DNA of 64,000 bases from Hafnia alvei (GTDB lineage Bacteria; Pseudomonadota; Gammaproteobacteria; Enterobacterales; Enterobacteriaceae): NCBI RefSeq assembly GCF_900095695.1, contig NZ_FMIQ01000082.1, positions 1 through 64,000 on the forward strand. Reading direction: 5' to 3'. Shown here piece after piece: positions 34,896-44,842 of the stretch. Position 1 is the stretch's first letter. Every line of letters begins with the position of its first letter. A program made the translations under genes and the position numbers. The notes under the pieces were generated by a model. That model was not told the DNA's origin. It saw only the letters and a program-made list of their open reading frames with translations, and searched no databases.

Positions 34896-37595
34896 CTAAA
34901 GCATGTTTCTGATTACATAGTGCAAAATGCCGTCGTTGCGGTAATAGGCCAGTTCGTTTCCGGTATCAATTCGGCAACGCGTTGGCACCACTTCACGTCG
35001 CCCATCGGCATAGGTGATCGTGACGTTAATCGTTTGTCCGGTCGTCAGATGTTGTAATCCACTGATATCCAGCGTTTCATCTCCGGCTAGGTTAAGCGTT
35101 TTGCGCGTTACCCCTTGCGGGAATTCTAACGGCAGAATGCCCATACCAATCAGGTTCGAACGGTGAATTCGCTCAAATGACTCGGCAATCACTACGCGAA
35201 CACCTAACAGACGCGGGCCTTTTGCCGCCCAGTCACGACTCGAACCCGAGCCATACTCTTTACCGGCGATCACCGCGAGCGGCACGTTTTCCTCTTGATA
35301 CTTCATCGCCGCATCATAGATCGCCATCTGCTGTTGGGTGGGAATATGACGAGTCACACCACCTTCTACGTCGGGCACCATTTCGTTGCGGATACGAATA
35401 TTGGCGAAAGTTCCCCGCATCATCACTTCATGGTTGCCACGTCGTGAACCGTAAGAGTTAAAGTCTTTACGTTCCACACCGAGTCCCAGCAGGTAGCGTC
35501 CCGCTGGACTTTCCGCTTTGATATTGCCGGCAGGCGAAATATGATCGGTGGTCACCGAGTCGCCTAGCATCGCTAACACTCGAGCGCCGTGGATATCTTT
35601 CACCGGCTCAGGTTCTGCCTGCATGCTGCTGAAAAATGGCGGATGGCGTATATAGGTAGAGTCATCTTGCCAACCATAGGTCGCAGAACCCTGTACCTGA
35701 ATCCCCTGCCATACCGCATCGCCGTCAAAGACCTGCGCGTACTCCTTGCGGAACATATCGGTTTTCACCATCTCAACCGCATTGGCGATCTCTTGACCGC
35801 TTGGCCAGATGTCCTTCAGATAGACCGGCTTACCCTGTGCGTCGTGCCCTAATGGATCGACGGAGAGATTCACGTTCATATTCCCCGCCAGCGCATAGGC
35901 CACCACCAGCGGAGGAGACGCCAGCCAGTTGGTTTTCACCAGCGGATGAATGCGCCCTTCAAAGTTGCGGTTGCCAGACAGCACCGCACCAACGGTGAGA
36001 TCGCCCGCTTTAATTGCCATTTCTATCGGCTCAGGCAGCGGGCCTGAGTTGCCAATACAGGTGGTGCAACCATAGCCAACCAAATTGAAACCGAGGCGTT
36101 CAAGATAAGGGGTCAAACCCGCCGCATCCAGATAATCAGTCACCACTTTCGAGCCCGGCGCCAGCGACGTTTTCACCCATGGCTGCCGTGCTAATCCCTT
36201 CTCAACCGCTTTTTTCGCCAACAATCCGGCGGCCATCAGCACGCTAGGATTCGATGTATTGGTACATGAGGTAATCGCAGCAATCACCACCGCGCCATGC
36301 GCTAAGCGATGTTTCTCTCCCGCCAGCGTAAACTCTTCGAATTCCACGCGATTTTTTTGGCTGCTAATCTCAAGTTCTGTCGCCGCCTGAAAAGCCTGTG
36401 GAACCTTAGGTAACGGAACACGATCTTGTGGGCGCTTTGGCCCAGCCAAACTTGATTCAACCGTATTCATATCCAGCGACAGTGTACTGGTAAATACCGG
36501 CTCATCGCCGGCGTGACGCCATAGGCCTTGTGCTTTGCAATAGGCTTCAACCAGCGCAATCTGTTCTTCACTGCGCCCGCTCAGGCGCATATAACCTAAA
36601 GTCACCTCATCAACGGGGAAAAATCCGCAGGTAGCGCCAAATTCAGGCGACATATTACCGATCGTGGCGCGGTCAGCCAGCGGCAAATCGGCTAAGCCGT
36701 CACCATAAAACTCAACGAATTTGCCTACCACGCCATGTTTGCGCAGCATTTGCGTGACGGTCAGCACCAAATCGGTGGCGGTAATGCCTTCACGCAGTTT
36801 TCCTGTGAGCTTAAAACCGACCACGTCGGGGATTAGCATCGATACCGGCTGCCCTAACATGGCCGCCTCGGCTTCGATTCCGCCCACGCCCCAGCCTAAC
36901 ACCCCAAGACCGTTAATCATTGTGGTGTGGGAATCAGTCCCAACGAGCGTATCAGGGTACGCCATTCGCTGGCCATTTTGCTCTTCATGCCAAACCGCTT
37001 GCCCCAAATACTCAAGGTTAACCTGATGGCAAATACCGGTTCCCGGTGGAACCACACGAAAACGATCAAACGCTTTTTGTCCCCAGCGCAGGAAAATATA
37101 GCGCTCGTGGTTACGCTCCATCTCCAACTCAACGTTTTCACTAAAGGCTTGCTGATGACCAAAATGATCAACGGTAACAGAGTGGTCGATGACCAGATCA
37201 ACGGGCGATAGCGGATTAACTCGCTCAACGTTGCCACCCAAGCGAGCCACAGCTTCGCGCATCGCCGCAAGGTCAACCACGGCGGGTACGCCGGTAAAAT
37301 CTTGCATCAGAACGCGTGCTGGCCGATAGGCAATCTCTTTGTCGGCATGGCCGGTTTTCACCCAATCGACGATTGCCTGTAAATCCTCCAGCACCACGCT
37401 TTCGCCATCAAGGTGGCGCAGCAGGTTTTCCAGCAGAACTTTCATTGATTTAGGGAGTTGGCGGATATCGCCCAGCTGCTTTTCAAGCTCAGGCAAGCTG
37501 TAATAGTGATACTCGATATTCAGGGCACTCAGTGTTTTCTGACATTGCTGCGCGAGATGTGGCTGGCTCAGACGATGTTGAAGATCGGATGACAT
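34896..37595 (-). CDS. acnA: aconitate hydratase A
   Basis: 899 residues from ATG 37595 (AAGGAG six bases before). [4Fe-4S] ligands lie in SCTNTSNP and [14 protein letters not shown]. Other signatures: [77 protein letters not shown]. Isomerises citrate to isocitrate; AcnA is the stress- and stationary-phase form, stable to oxidants. Slightly longer than E. coli AcnA (891). The gene is monocistronic. The upstream 37596-37854 gap must hold its promoter; no specific operator was recognised. Confidence 0.96.
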   Translation of the reverse strand: MSSDLQHRLSQPHLAQQCQKTLSALNIEYHYYSLPELEKQLGDIRQLPKSMKVLLENLLRHLDGESVVLEDLQAIVDWVKTGHADKEIAYRPARVLMQDFTGVPAVVDLAAMREAVARLGGNVERVNPLSPVDLVIDHSVTVDHFGHQQAFSENVELEMERNHERYIFLRWGQKAFDRFRVVPPGTGICHQVNLEYLGQAVWHEEQNGQRMAYPDTLVGTDSHTTMINGLGVLGWGVGGIEAEAAMLGQPVSMLIPDVVGFKLTGKLREGITATDLVLTVTQMLRKHGVVGKFVEFYGDGLADLPLADRATIGNMSPEFGATCGFFPVDEVTLGYMRLSGRSEEQIALVEAYCKAQGLWRHAGDEPVFTSTLSLDMNTVESSLAGPKRPQDRVPLPKVPQAFQAATELEISSQKNRVEFEEFTLAGEKHRLAHGAVVIAAITSCTNTSNPSVLMAAGLLAKKAVEKGLARQPWVKTSLAPGSKVVTDYLDAAGLTPYLERLGFNLVGYGCTTCIGNSGPLPEPIEMAIKAGDLTVGAVLSGNRNFEGRIHPLVKTNWLASPPLVVAYALAGNMNVNLSVDPLGHDAQGKPVYLKDIWPSGQEIANAVEMVKTDMFRKEYAQVFDGDAVWQGIQVQGSATYGWQDDSTYIRHPPFFSSMQAEPEPVKDIHGARVLAMLGDSVTTDHISPAGNIKAESPAGRYLLGLGVERKDFNSYGSRRGNHEVMMRGTFANIRIRNEMVPDVEGGVTRHIPTQQQMAIYDAAMKYQEENVPLAVIAGKEYGSGSSRDWAAKGPRLLGVRVVIAESFERIHRSNLIGMGILPLEFPQGVTRKTLNLAGDETLDISGLQHLTTGQTINVTITYADGRREVVPTRCRIDTGNELAYYRNDGILHYVIRNML

Positions 37596-37854
37596 TGGCT
37601 TCTCCTTCCTTATCATGCTTTAAGCGGTGTTTCTCGGCGCTGGATACAATCGATGCGGTTTCATCTGGGAACGACACGCATGGCCGGAAACAATCTCCTG
37701 ATAACGCTGTGGCTATCTTTAAAGATAACACAAAGAGATGGTAACGTTTTAGCAACATCATCCCATTGCTGCGATAGACGATGAAAAGGAAGAAATACGA
37801 TTTTGATCACGAAAGGCAATTTAATGCTGATATCTAGCTAAATATTCAATAATA

Positions 37855-37885
37855 AGAAAAAAAAAGCCTCCACAAGGGAGGCTCT
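37855..37885 (-). terminator. terminator of spy
   Basis: AGCCTCC / GGAGGCT stem (37864-37882); on the minus strand it is followed by a run of nine or more Ts. Confidence 0.88.
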
Positions 37886-37912
37886 ATATTTAGCATTGTC
37901 GCTGTTTAAAAA

Positions 37913-38431
37913 TTATTGCTCACCGGCAACCATTGCCGCGTGACGCTGTTCCATTTTTTCGATGCGTTTTTCGAAATTCTGGTTAAATTCTTTTTTCTGT
38001 TCTGGGGTCAGAACATTATACATTTTGTTTTCCATCTTCATGCGTTCCAGCATCATATCGTTGCGCTCTTTGCTGTTAGCTTCGATTTGTGCACGCGCAG
38101 CGCTTTCATCAAATTTGTCGCTGGCGACCAGCTTATGCATATCTTTGAAATGATCGCCCATCATTGGTTTTTTGTGCTCGGAACGGAACTCTTTAGCGAT
38201 GGTTTTCATTTGCTCACGCTGCTGGTCTGTCAGCTTCAAGCCTTCAAACATGCCGCCGTGGCGTGGGCCCTGCTTGCCCATCTGATGATGCATCATCATC
38301 GGTGCGCCGTCAGCCTTGGTTGCCACTGGAGCCGCAGGGGTAGTTGGTGTTGCGGTGGTTTCAGCGGCGTTTGCCATTGAAGCGCCAAAAGCCAGAGATG
38401 ATGCCAACATTAAAGCAGTTAATTTACGCAT
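37913..38431 (-). CDS. spy: Spy/CpxP-family periplasmic chaperone
   Basis: 172 residues: signal peptide ending ANA, a short Ala/Thr/Pro-rich tract, then Met/His-rich alpha-helices with both LTxxQ motifs (LTDQQREQMK at about 67 and LTPEQKKEFN near 142). Spy is a homodimeric cradle that binds unfolded clients in the periplasm and is induced by envelope stress via Cpx/Bae. Length exceeds E. coli Spy (161). An extra MMMHHQMG segment could bind metal. No clean CpxR box was found by eye. Confidence 0.92.
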   Translation of the reverse strand: MRKLTALMLASSLAFGASMANAAETTATPTTPAAPVATKADGAPMMMHHQMGKQGPRHGGMFEGLKLTDQQREQMKTIAKEFRSEHKKPMMGDHFKDMHKLVASDKFDESAARAQIEANSKERNDMMLERMKMENKMYNVLTPEQKKEFNQNFEKRIEKMEQRHAAMVAGEQ

Positions 38432-38838
38432 AATTATGATTCCTCAAATAGTGTGTTCGTTGTTGCGTTGATGGAATTAAGTCTATAGGTCTAAATATAT
38501 AGTAGTTACACGCTGAGTAAATAAACGAAAGGAGAAAAACCAAAAAAAAGGCAATTATGGAGAGAGTGTGAAGATTGAGGGTTTATTTTAAACACAACGC
38601 TAAGATAAACCTTAAAATAACAAATTCCGGCGTTTTATTCTAGCTCAGATTAATATTTACAGCCTCTGCGATGTTCTTTAAAGCGATGTTTATTATTGTT
38701 CAGAGCAACATAACGCTTTCACTTTTATCCCGTAGCACGCTTCTCTATGCAAATATTTTGCTACAGGCATGAATGGCTCTCCTCCCCCAGATATCGCGCT
38801 TTGTGATCCAGTAGCCAAATTCACAACACCGAATCCAT
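38432..38838. other. intergenic region between spy and the kdu operon
   Basis: About 400 bp of AT-rich DNA holding the divergent promoters of spy (minus) and kduID (plus). No ORF of note, no repeat, no RNA gene seen. Confidence 0.4.
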
Positions 38839-38862
38839 AAAAACAAAACAATGTTTCATTTT
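38839..38862. promoter_or_regulatory. KdgR-type operator upstream of kduI
   Basis: AAAAACAAAAC-AAT-GTTTCATTTT matches the KdgR box, a near-palindrome of AAA(T/C)xAAAC and GTTTCATTT halves, found before pectin and uronate catabolism genes in enterobacteria. It lies ~110 bp before the kduI ATG. KdgR would repress until 2-keto-3-deoxygluconate accumulates. Confidence 0.75.
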
Positions 38863-38892
38863 TAATTGAATTACGTATCAGAAGGATCTAAC

Positions 38893-38967
38893 ATGCCTCC
38901 ATCGACACGAACAGAGCCCCAGACTGTTCATGCCTGCCAAACACTCAAACGAATATCGACGAGGTGA
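38893..38967 (+). CDS. possible 24-codon upstream ORF before kduI
   Basis: ATG 38893 has AGAAGGA eight bases before it and the frame ends with TGA 38965-38967, three bases before the kduI ATG. It begins MPPSTRTEPQTVHAC. The stop falls inside the kduI ribosome site GAGGTGAAAG, so its translation would affect kduI initiation. No homologue is known to me; it may be chance. Confidence 0.3.
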   Translation: MPPSTRTEPQTVHACQTLKRISTR

Positions 38968-38970
38968 AAG

Positions 38971-39807
38971 ATGGAAGTCCGTCAAAGCATTCATAGCGAC
39001 CATGCCAAGCAGCTCGACACCGAGGGTCTGCGCCGCGAGTTTTTAGTTGAAACCATTTTTGATGCCGATCAGTACACCATGGTGTATAGCCATATTGACC
39101 GCATCATTGTCGGCGGCGTTATGCCGGTGCAAAAAACCGTCGCTATCGGCGCTGAAGTGGGTAAACAACTCGGCGTGAGCTATTTCCTAGAACGCCGCGA
39201 ACTCGGCGTTATCAACATCGGCGGTCCAGGCACCATCACCATTGACGGCGAATGCTATGAAATCGGCCATCGTGAAGCTCTCTACGTTGGTAAAGGCGCA
39301 CGCGATATTGCTTTCGCCAGCGTAAACGCCAGCCAACCTGCAAAGTTCTACTACAACTGTGCACCGGCTCACACCACGTTCCCAACCAAAAAGATCACGC
39401 CCGCTGACGCCTCACCGCAAACGCTCGGCGATGCAAAAACCAGTAACCGCCGCACCATCAACAAATATATGGTTCCTGACGTGCTGCAAACCTGCCAGCT
39501 GTCAATGGGGCTAACCGAGTTAGAAGAAGGCAATCTATGGAACACCATGCCGTGCCATACCCACGAGCGTCGCATGGAGGTCTATTTCTATTTCAACATG
39601 GATGATGATTCCTGCGTTTTCCACATGATGGGTCAACCGCAGGAAACCCGCCACATTGTGATGCACAACGAACAGGCCGTCATTTCACCAAGCTGGTCAA
39701 TTCATTCCGGCGTGGGCACCAAGGCATATACCTTTATTTGGGGAATGGTTGGCGAAAATCAGGTCTTCGACGATATGGACCACGTTGCTGTTAAAGATAT
39801 TCGCTAA
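38971..39807 (+). CDS. kduI: 5-dehydro-4-deoxy-D-glucuronate isomerase
   Basis: 278-residue cupin. The zinc site is in [17 protein letters not shown] (His, His, Glu) with a further His late ([19 protein letters not shown]). Converts 5-keto-4-deoxyuronate from pectin or hyaluronan oligosaccharides into 3-deoxy-D-glycero-2,5-hexodiulosonate. The N-terminus ([18 protein letters not shown]) matches E. coli KduI. Followed by kduD 64 bp later; the operon is under the KdgR-like box. Confidence 0.96.
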   Translation: MEVRQSIHSDHAKQLDTEGLRREFLVETIFDADQYTMVYSHIDRIIVGGVMPVQKTVAIGAEVGKQLGVSYFLERRELGVINIGGPGTITIDGECYEIGHREALYVGKGARDIAFASVNASQPAKFYYNCAPAHTTFPTKKITPADASPQTLGDAKTSNRRTINKYMVPDVLQTCQLSMGLTELEEGNLWNTMPCHTHERRMEVYFYFNMDDDSCVFHMMGQPQETRHIVMHNEQAVISPSWSIHSGVGTKAYTFIWGMVGENQVFDDMDHVAVKDIR

Positions 39808-39871
39808 GCCCTAGCTCACTCATTTCTGCGGCTGCTTAATGACAACCAGCCGCCCTCAAAGGATATAAAAC

Positions 39872-40633
39872 ATGATTCTTGATGCATTTTCGTTGCAGGG
39901 TAAAGTGGCGCTGGTTACAGGCTGTGATACCGGTCTTGGTCAGGGAATGGCCGTTGGTTTAGCACAGGCTGGCTGCGATATTATTGGTATTAACATCGTT
40001 GAGCCAACTGAAACCATTAAACAGATCGCTGCGCTAGGCCGTCGTTTTTTAAGCCTTACCGCGGATTTGCGCGATACGTCGGTTATTTCCGATCTGGTCG
40101 CTCGCGCAGCCAGTGAGTTTGGCCATATTGATATTTTGGTCAATAACGCCGGTATTATCCGCCGTCAGGATGCACTGGAATTCAGTGAAAAAGATTGGGA
40201 CGACGTGATGAATTTGAACATTAAGACCGTGTTCTTTATGTCTCAGGCCGTTGCCCGTCAGTTTATCGCTCAGGGCAAAGGCGGCAAGATCATCAACATC
40301 GCCTCAATGCTCTCTTTCCAAGGCGGAATTCGCGTGCCGTCTTATACCGCCTCTAAAAGCGCGGTGATGGGCGTGACCCGCTTGCTGGCCAACGAATGGG
40401 CGAAGCATCAGATTAACGTTAATGCCATTGCTCCCGGTTACATGGCCACTAACAATACGCAGCAGTTGCGTGCCGATGAAGCGCGTAGCGAAGAGATTTT
40501 AGACCGCATTCCTGCAGGTCGTTGGGGATTACCAGAAGATTTAATGGGCCCCGCGGTGTTCTTGGCATCACCGGCATCAGACTACATCAATGGCTACACG
40601 ATCGCCGTCGATGGCGGCTGGTTAGCGCGTTAA
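39872..40633 (+). CDS. kduD: 2-dehydro-3-deoxy-D-gluconate 5-dehydrogenase
   Basis: 253-residue short-chain dehydrogenase. VTGCDTGLGQGMA cofactor loop, NNAGIIRR, catalytic Ser in NIASMLSFQGG, YTASK as YxxxK, and PGYMATNNTQQLRAD substrate loop. NADH-dependent reduction of the KduI product to 2-keto-3-deoxygluconate, the next step of pectin/uronate catabolism. AAAGGA precedes the ATG. Last gene of the operon; no strong terminator seen. Confidence 0.96.
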   Translation: MILDAFSLQGKVALVTGCDTGLGQGMAVGLAQAGCDIIGINIVEPTETIKQIAALGRRFLSLTADLRDTSVISDLVARAASEFGHIDILVNNAGIIRRQDALEFSEKDWDDVMNLNIKTVFFMSQAVARQFIAQGKGGKIINIASMLSFQGGIRVPSYTASKSAVMGVTRLLANEWAKHQINVNAIAPGYMATNNTQQLRADEARSEEILDRIPAGRWGLPEDLMGPAVFLASPASDYINGYTIAVDGGWLAR

Positions 40634-40768
40634 TTAATGCGTTTTCACTACGCTGGCGCCCTGCCAGCGTGGTTATTCTGTTTCATCCTGCATTGACACT
40701 CCCCGCGCCACGCCGTAACGTCCGCCTCAGCCTAAAGAATAATTGATAATCATCAGCGTGGGATCAAT

Positions 40769-41500
40769 GTGAATACTCGTAACGCCTCTTTAACCGTATT
40801 AGCCGCAGGCAGTTTGCGTCGAGCGCTAACCCCTATTTTGTCTCAGTTTAGCCAGCGACATCATGTGAGCATCCATGCGCAATTTGGCCCAGCCGGATTG
40901 CTACGGGAACAGATTGAAAGCGGCGCTCAGTGGGATCTGTTTGCTTCTGCTAATCAAGAACATCCACAAACGTTGCTCGACCACGGATTAGCAAATAGCG
41001 TGATGCCTTTTCTGCGCAACAAGCTATGTTTAACCACCCACCGAGCCAGAGTATCGCAGACCACAAACTGGCTCGATTTGCTGACCGACCCGAGCATGAT
41101 CGTCGGCACTTCTACGCCCGGCAGCGATCCTTCCGGCGACTATACGTGGCAATTATTTGATCGCGTCGAACAGCGCCGTCCCGGCGCAGGTGAGTTTTTG
41201 AAATCGCACGCCAAACAATTAGTTGGAGGGAAAGCAGGGTTGCAAGTCCCAGAGACGGAAATCGCTTCTGCATGGCTGATTCACCAAGGTCTGGCTGATG
41301 TTTTCGTCGGTTACGCACACTATGCACAATGGTTAGAGCACGACGCCGATATTGCGGCGGTCACCATCTCCGAGGCTGACAATATATTCGCCACTTACGC
41401 GCTGGCGCTGCGCAGTGACGCCGCTCAGCCACTGGCGACCTATCTATTATCAAGTGATATTCAGCAACAGTTTGTGAGCGCAGGGTTTGCGCTGCGTTAG
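40769..41500 (+). CDS. ModA-like substrate-binding protein lacking a signal peptide
   Basis: 243 residues starting at GTG 40769; an in-frame TAA at 40733 rules out a longer start with a leader. The ModA/PBP-II fold is evident: LTVLAAGSLRRALTPIL, FGPAGLLREQIESGAQWDLFASAN, IVGTSTPGSDPSGDYTWQLF, and GLADVFVGYAHYA. Family members bind molybdate, tungstate or related oxyanions in the periplasm. Without export it must act inside the cell, as a storage, sensor or delivery protein (inference). It converges on the MolABC-type genes, with only a few bases between stops, and is probably functionally linked. Confidence 0.7.
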   Translation: MNTRNASLTVLAAGSLRRALTPILSQFSQRHHVSIHAQFGPAGLLREQIESGAQWDLFASANQEHPQTLLDHGLANSVMPFLRNKLCLTTHRARVSQTTNWLDLLTDPSMIVGTSTPGSDPSGDYTWQLFDRVEQRRPGAGEFLKSHAKQLVGGKAGLQVPETEIASAWLIHQGLADVFVGYAHYAQWLEHDADIAAVTISEADNIFATYALALRSDAAQPLATYLLSSDIQQQFVSAGFALR

Positions 41501-42258
41501 TCCAAAGAAAGATCGAATATCGGGGTTAGCACCGACCGAGCTCCTACGGCAGATGGCACAGCCGCCAGCTCGACTCTGACCCCATAGGCCTTATGTAAAT
41601 TATCTTCGGTGAGCATTTCCCTGCTGTCGCCATATACCCACCGCTGATTATCCAGCAATAAAAGGCACTTTTGCGCCACCAGCTGCGCATGTGCAGGATC
41701 GTGAGTGGTAAACAGAACGCTTATCTGACGCTTTTTCGCTAGTTGGTGGATCAAGCGTAATACCGCCTGTTGATTGAATAGATCCAAGGCCGAAGTGGGT
41801 TCATCTAAGATCAACATTTCACAGCCGGTGGCTAACGCACGGGCAATCATCACCAGTTGACGCTGCCCACCGGACAACGTTTGAAAGCTGAAATCGGCCA
41901 AATGCGCAATCCCCAGCGTACCTAACGCATCGAGTGCAATGCCTTCGTCTTTGGCCGTTGGCTGTTGTAGCAAACCAACGTTGCTCACTCTGCCCATCAA
42001 GACGATCTCAATAACCCGATAGGCAAAGGCGGAGGAAAACGACTGAGCAACAAAACCGATCGGCGCTCTGCGTGAAATGCCCCCGGCCAGAGGGGGAATA
42101 ACGCCGGACAGCGTATTCAATAACGAGGTTTTTCCGCGCCCGTTGGCCCCAAGAATGGCCGATACTTCGCCACGGCGACAACAAAAACTCAGCGCGTCAA
42201 ACAACGCCTTCTGATGGCCGAATTCAAGTTCATTCACGCTGAGCGCTATCTCATTCAC
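41497..42258 (-). CDS. molC: ABC transporter ATPase, MolC/FepC type
   Basis: 253 residues. Walker A GANGRGKTSLLN, signature LSGGQRQLVMIARAL, Walker B MLILDEPTSALD, H-loop TTHDPAHA. The FecE/FepC/BtuD subfamily, which serves metal chelates, B12 and, in Haemophilus MolBCA, molybdate/tungstate. It overlaps the permease gene by 8 bp and shares the operon under a ModE-type box, which is what points to molybdate rather than iron. Symbol is a functional guess. Confidence 0.75.
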   Translation of the reverse strand: MNEIALSVNELEFGHQKALFDALSFCCRRGEVSAILGANGRGKTSLLNTLSGVIPPLAGGISRRAPIGFVAQSFSSAFAYRVIEIVLMGRVSNVGLLQQPTAKDEGIALDALGTLGIAHLADFSFQTLSGGQRQLVMIARALATGCEMLILDEPTSALDLFNQQAVLRLIHQLAKKRQISVLFTTHDPAHAQLVAQKCLLLLDNQRWVYGDSREMLTEDNLHKAYGVRVELAAVPSAVGARSVLTPIFDLSLD

Positions 42259-43267
42259 CGTGCGATCTCCGTCGAGAGTGAATCAACAGCACGGCAAACA
42301 GCGGTGCCCCAATTAATGCGGTAATAATCCCCAACGGAATTTCGGCCGCGCTCAATGTGCGTGCTACATCATCAACCAAAACCATAAACCCACCGCCGAG
42401 CCAGAATGCTGCCGGAAGTAAGCGTCGATGGTCTGCTCCAACTAACAAGCGCGCAAGGTGCGGGATCACCAATCCTATCCAGCCAATCCCCCCGCTCACC
42501 GCAACCTGAGCGGCAACCAGCAATGCGCAGAGCAATAACACCCACCGACGCAAACCCGCAACCGAAACGCCTAGGGTGCGCGCATCCGCATCGCCAAGAG
42601 ACAAAATGTTTATCCGCCAGCGCAGACGAAACAGTAAAAAACTGGCCACAGCGAGCGGGATAGCCATCATCAAAAGCTTGTGCCAATTAGCGGTAGCAAA
42701 GCTGCCCAGCAGCCAGAACACAATGCTCGGCAGCTTTTCTTCGGTATCCGCCATGTATTGCAACAGGCTCACCAGCGCAGAGAAAAAGCCACTGAGAATA
42801 ATCCCGGAGAGAATCAGCATCAGGCGATTCTCATTACCGAGCGTTGACGCTATTGCATACACCAACACCAGAGCCAACAAACCAAAGGCAAAGGTCGAAC
42901 TCATCAGCCAAAGCGGTGAAAGACCCAACAAAATGGCCAGCGTGCCGCCGAAGGCTGCGCCGGAGCTCACGCCGATAATATGCGGATCAACCAACGGGTT
43001 ATGAAACACACCCTGTAAGCAGGCGCCGCACAGCGCTAATGCCCCACCCGCACAGCACGCCATCAAGATACGCGGCATGCGCACCGTCCAGATAATTTGC
43101 CCAGCCAGATCATGAGTTTGTAGCGGAGACATTAACGCATGCCAAACATTCACCGGTGAGATTGAATATTGCCCTACCCCCAATGAAAAGAAGGCGACAA
43201 TCAATGTCGCCATCGGCAATAGCAGATTGATGCGTGGTTTATTCAGCAGAAGCATGTGGCGCAGCAA
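42251..43267 (-). CDS. molB: FecCD-type permease, MolB-like
   Basis: 338 residues, about ten membrane helices typical of BtuC/FecCD: LVDPHIIGVSSGAAFGG, the ATPase-contact loop around GDADARTLGVSVAGLRRW, and GWIGLVIPHLARLLVGADHRRLLPA. Overlaps the binding-protein gene by 29 bp (or 17 bp if the second Met at 43255 is used). Ten-helix permeases of this kind move chelates or, in MolBC of Haemophilus, oxyanions. Confidence 0.78.
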   Translation of the reverse strand: MLRHMLLLNKPRINLLLPMATLIVAFFSLGVGQYSISPVNVWHALMSPLQTHDLAGQIIWTVRMPRILMACCAGGALALCGACLQGVFHNPLVDPHIIGVSSGAAFGGTLAILLGLSPLWLMSSTFAFGLLALVLVYAIASTLGNENRLMLILSGIILSGFFSALVSLLQYMADTEEKLPSIVFWLLGSFATANWHKLLMMAIPLAVASFLLFRLRWRINILSLGDADARTLGVSVAGLRRWVLLLCALLVAAQVAVSGGIGWIGLVIPHLARLLVGADHRRLLPAAFWLGGGFMVLVDDVARTLSAAEIPLGIITALIGAPLFAVLLIHSRRRSHGE

Positions 43268-44318
43268 CCCACGAAGTCCGGTAAAAACGCTGGTAATAGC
43301 CGTTGGCGGCTTTATTCATATCAATATCGGTGAAACGAGTCGGATAAAGCTTCTTAGCCATCCAAAGCTCTCCGATAGCTAACGCTTCAGGCATCGGATA
43401 TCCCCACGCTTTGGCATATTCCGGCATGAGATACACCCGCTGATTTTTCACGGCATCAATGCCCTGCCATGCCGGATCGTTACGGATTTTATTAATCTCA
43501 TCAGGATAGCGATCCTGCACAAAGATAACCTGCGGGTTCCAAGACAAAACCTGTTCAATCGAAACTTGCTTATAGCCCTTGATACTGGCTGCCGCGACGT
43601 TCATCGCCCCCGCATGCTGCATCATTAAGCCGGTATATTTTCCTGAACCATAGGTGGTTAAATCAGGATTTGCCATATAGACGCGCACTCGCTGGCTTTC
43701 AGGAATATCCTTCAAACGCTGAGCCACTTTTTCACGCTGAACGAAAGTGTAATCAATCAGTGCCTCACCCTGCGACTCACGATTAACGACGTTAGCGATA
43801 AGACGAATGCCATCCTGAAGCCCTTGGTTATAGGTCTGTTCTTCATTGGCCATCTTTGGATTCAGTTTATCCTGCTCACCCTGCGGATCACGGCGTAAAG
43901 AAACCGCCACCACCGGTATTCCCGCGTTCTCAATCTGGTTGATCATTTCCGACGGTGCATAGTTAGCTACGAAAACAACCTGAGGATGTTCCGCCAGCAG
44001 GCTTTCAATATTGACCTGCGTCAGATCGCCAGGCATCGGCAACGTGGCTAAACGTGAGGAAAAACGCGCAAACTCAGGGCCAAGCTGTTTTTTCCAGCTC
44101 GATAAAATCCCAACCACATCATCGGTGGCATCGAGCTGAACCAACAAATTAAGCGTTTGGTGTTGCAGAACCACCACCCGATTAACGTGATCGGGAATCG
44201 TTACCTGACGACCTAATTGATCGGTAACGGTACGGTCTGCTAAGGATGAAAAAGAAACCAGCAGCAACGATAGGCCACTGAATAGCGCACGGCTACATTT
44301 AGGCAATAAGAGGTTCAT
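43239..44318 (-). CDS. molA: FepB/BtuF-type periplasmic binding protein, MolA-like
   Basis: 359 residues: signal peptide ending near SSLA, then a class III binding protein (TVTDQLGRQVTIPDHVNRVVV; PQVVFVANYAPSEMINQIENAGIPVVAVS; WNPQVIFVQDRYPDEINKIRNDPAWQGI; YAKAWGYPMPEAL). These bind siderophores, haem, B12 or, for MolA, molybdate and tungstate. The ModE-type box 20-43 bp before the ATG supports molybdate. First gene of the molA-molB-molC operon. Confidence 0.75.
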   Translation of the reverse strand: MNLLLPKCSRALFSGLSLLLVSFSSLADRTVTDQLGRQVTIPDHVNRVVVLQHQTLNLLVQLDATDDVVGILSSWKKQLGPEFARFSSRLATLPMPGDLTQVNIESLLAEHPQVVFVANYAPSEMINQIENAGIPVVAVSLRRDPQGEQDKLNPKMANEEQTYNQGLQDGIRLIANVVNRESQGEALIDYTFVQREKVAQRLKDIPESQRVRVYMANPDLTTYGSGKYTGLMMQHAGAMNVAAASIKGYKQVSIEQVLSWNPQVIFVQDRYPDEINKIRNDPAWQGIDAVKNQRVYLMPEYAKAWGYPMPEALAIGELWMAKKLYPTRFTDIDMNKAANGYYQRFYRTSWVAAPHASAE

Positions 44319-44337
44319 AGTTGAAGGCTAAAATAAT

Positions 44338-44361
44338 GTTATATAACGAACTATATAACGA
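44338..44361. promoter_or_regulatory. ModE box upstream of the MolABC-type operon
   Basis: TGTTATAT-N8-ATATAACG, against the ModE operator CGTTATAT-N8-ATATAACG: one mismatch over 16 fixed positions with exact spacing. It sits 20 bp before the binding-protein ATG, where bound ModE-molybdate would block transcription. Confidence 0.82.
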
Positions 44362-44560
44362 ACCACTCTCTGCAAACAAGTTATCCCTTGGTTAGCCAAA
44401 ACTTTGGCGCTTCATTTCACCGAACAATTCACGGTTGGTTTACTGAAAAATCATCTAATTTTCATATTGATATAAAACCTGAACAATAAAATAAATTTGT
44501 TCAGTTTTAGTTCATCTTTAAACATCCTACGATGGTTTTATCGGCGCTAGGAGGTTAAAT

Positions 44561-44752
44561 ATGAAGCAGATTTATAGATACTTAAACGAATTGAAAGCCA
44601 GCTACCAGCAAGAACATCCGCCCTATCAATTACCGTACGGGTTCTACCTCACACCGGAACAACGGCTGGAGATCTTGAAAGATATCTTGGCACCCTACAG
44701 CGAAGAAGAAGAGAAGTTATCAAAACAGAAGTTATCGGAAGAGAATAAATAA
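44561..44752 (+). CDS. small acidic protein, unrecognised
   Basis: 63 residues with a strong ribosome site (TAGGAGG at 44550-44556). The composition is helical: MKQIYRYLNELKASYQQ, then a Pro-rich turn HPPYQLPYGFYL, then LTPEQRLEILKDILAPYSEEEEKL, with a Lys/Glu-rich tail. No membrane segment, no signal. No family recognised. It is followed by a small minus-strand ORF. The good ribosome site and even codon use argue that it is real. Confidence 0.6.
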   Translation: MKQIYRYLNELKASYQQEHPPYQLPYGFYLTPEQRLEILKDILAPYSEEEEKLSKQKLSEENK

Positions 44753-44842
44753 GGAAGGAAAGTGCTGTATCGAGAAAATCTAAAACCATAACCAAGCCGC
44801 AACGATGGAACGGTGCGGTTTGGCAATTAAGCTCACGCTAAA

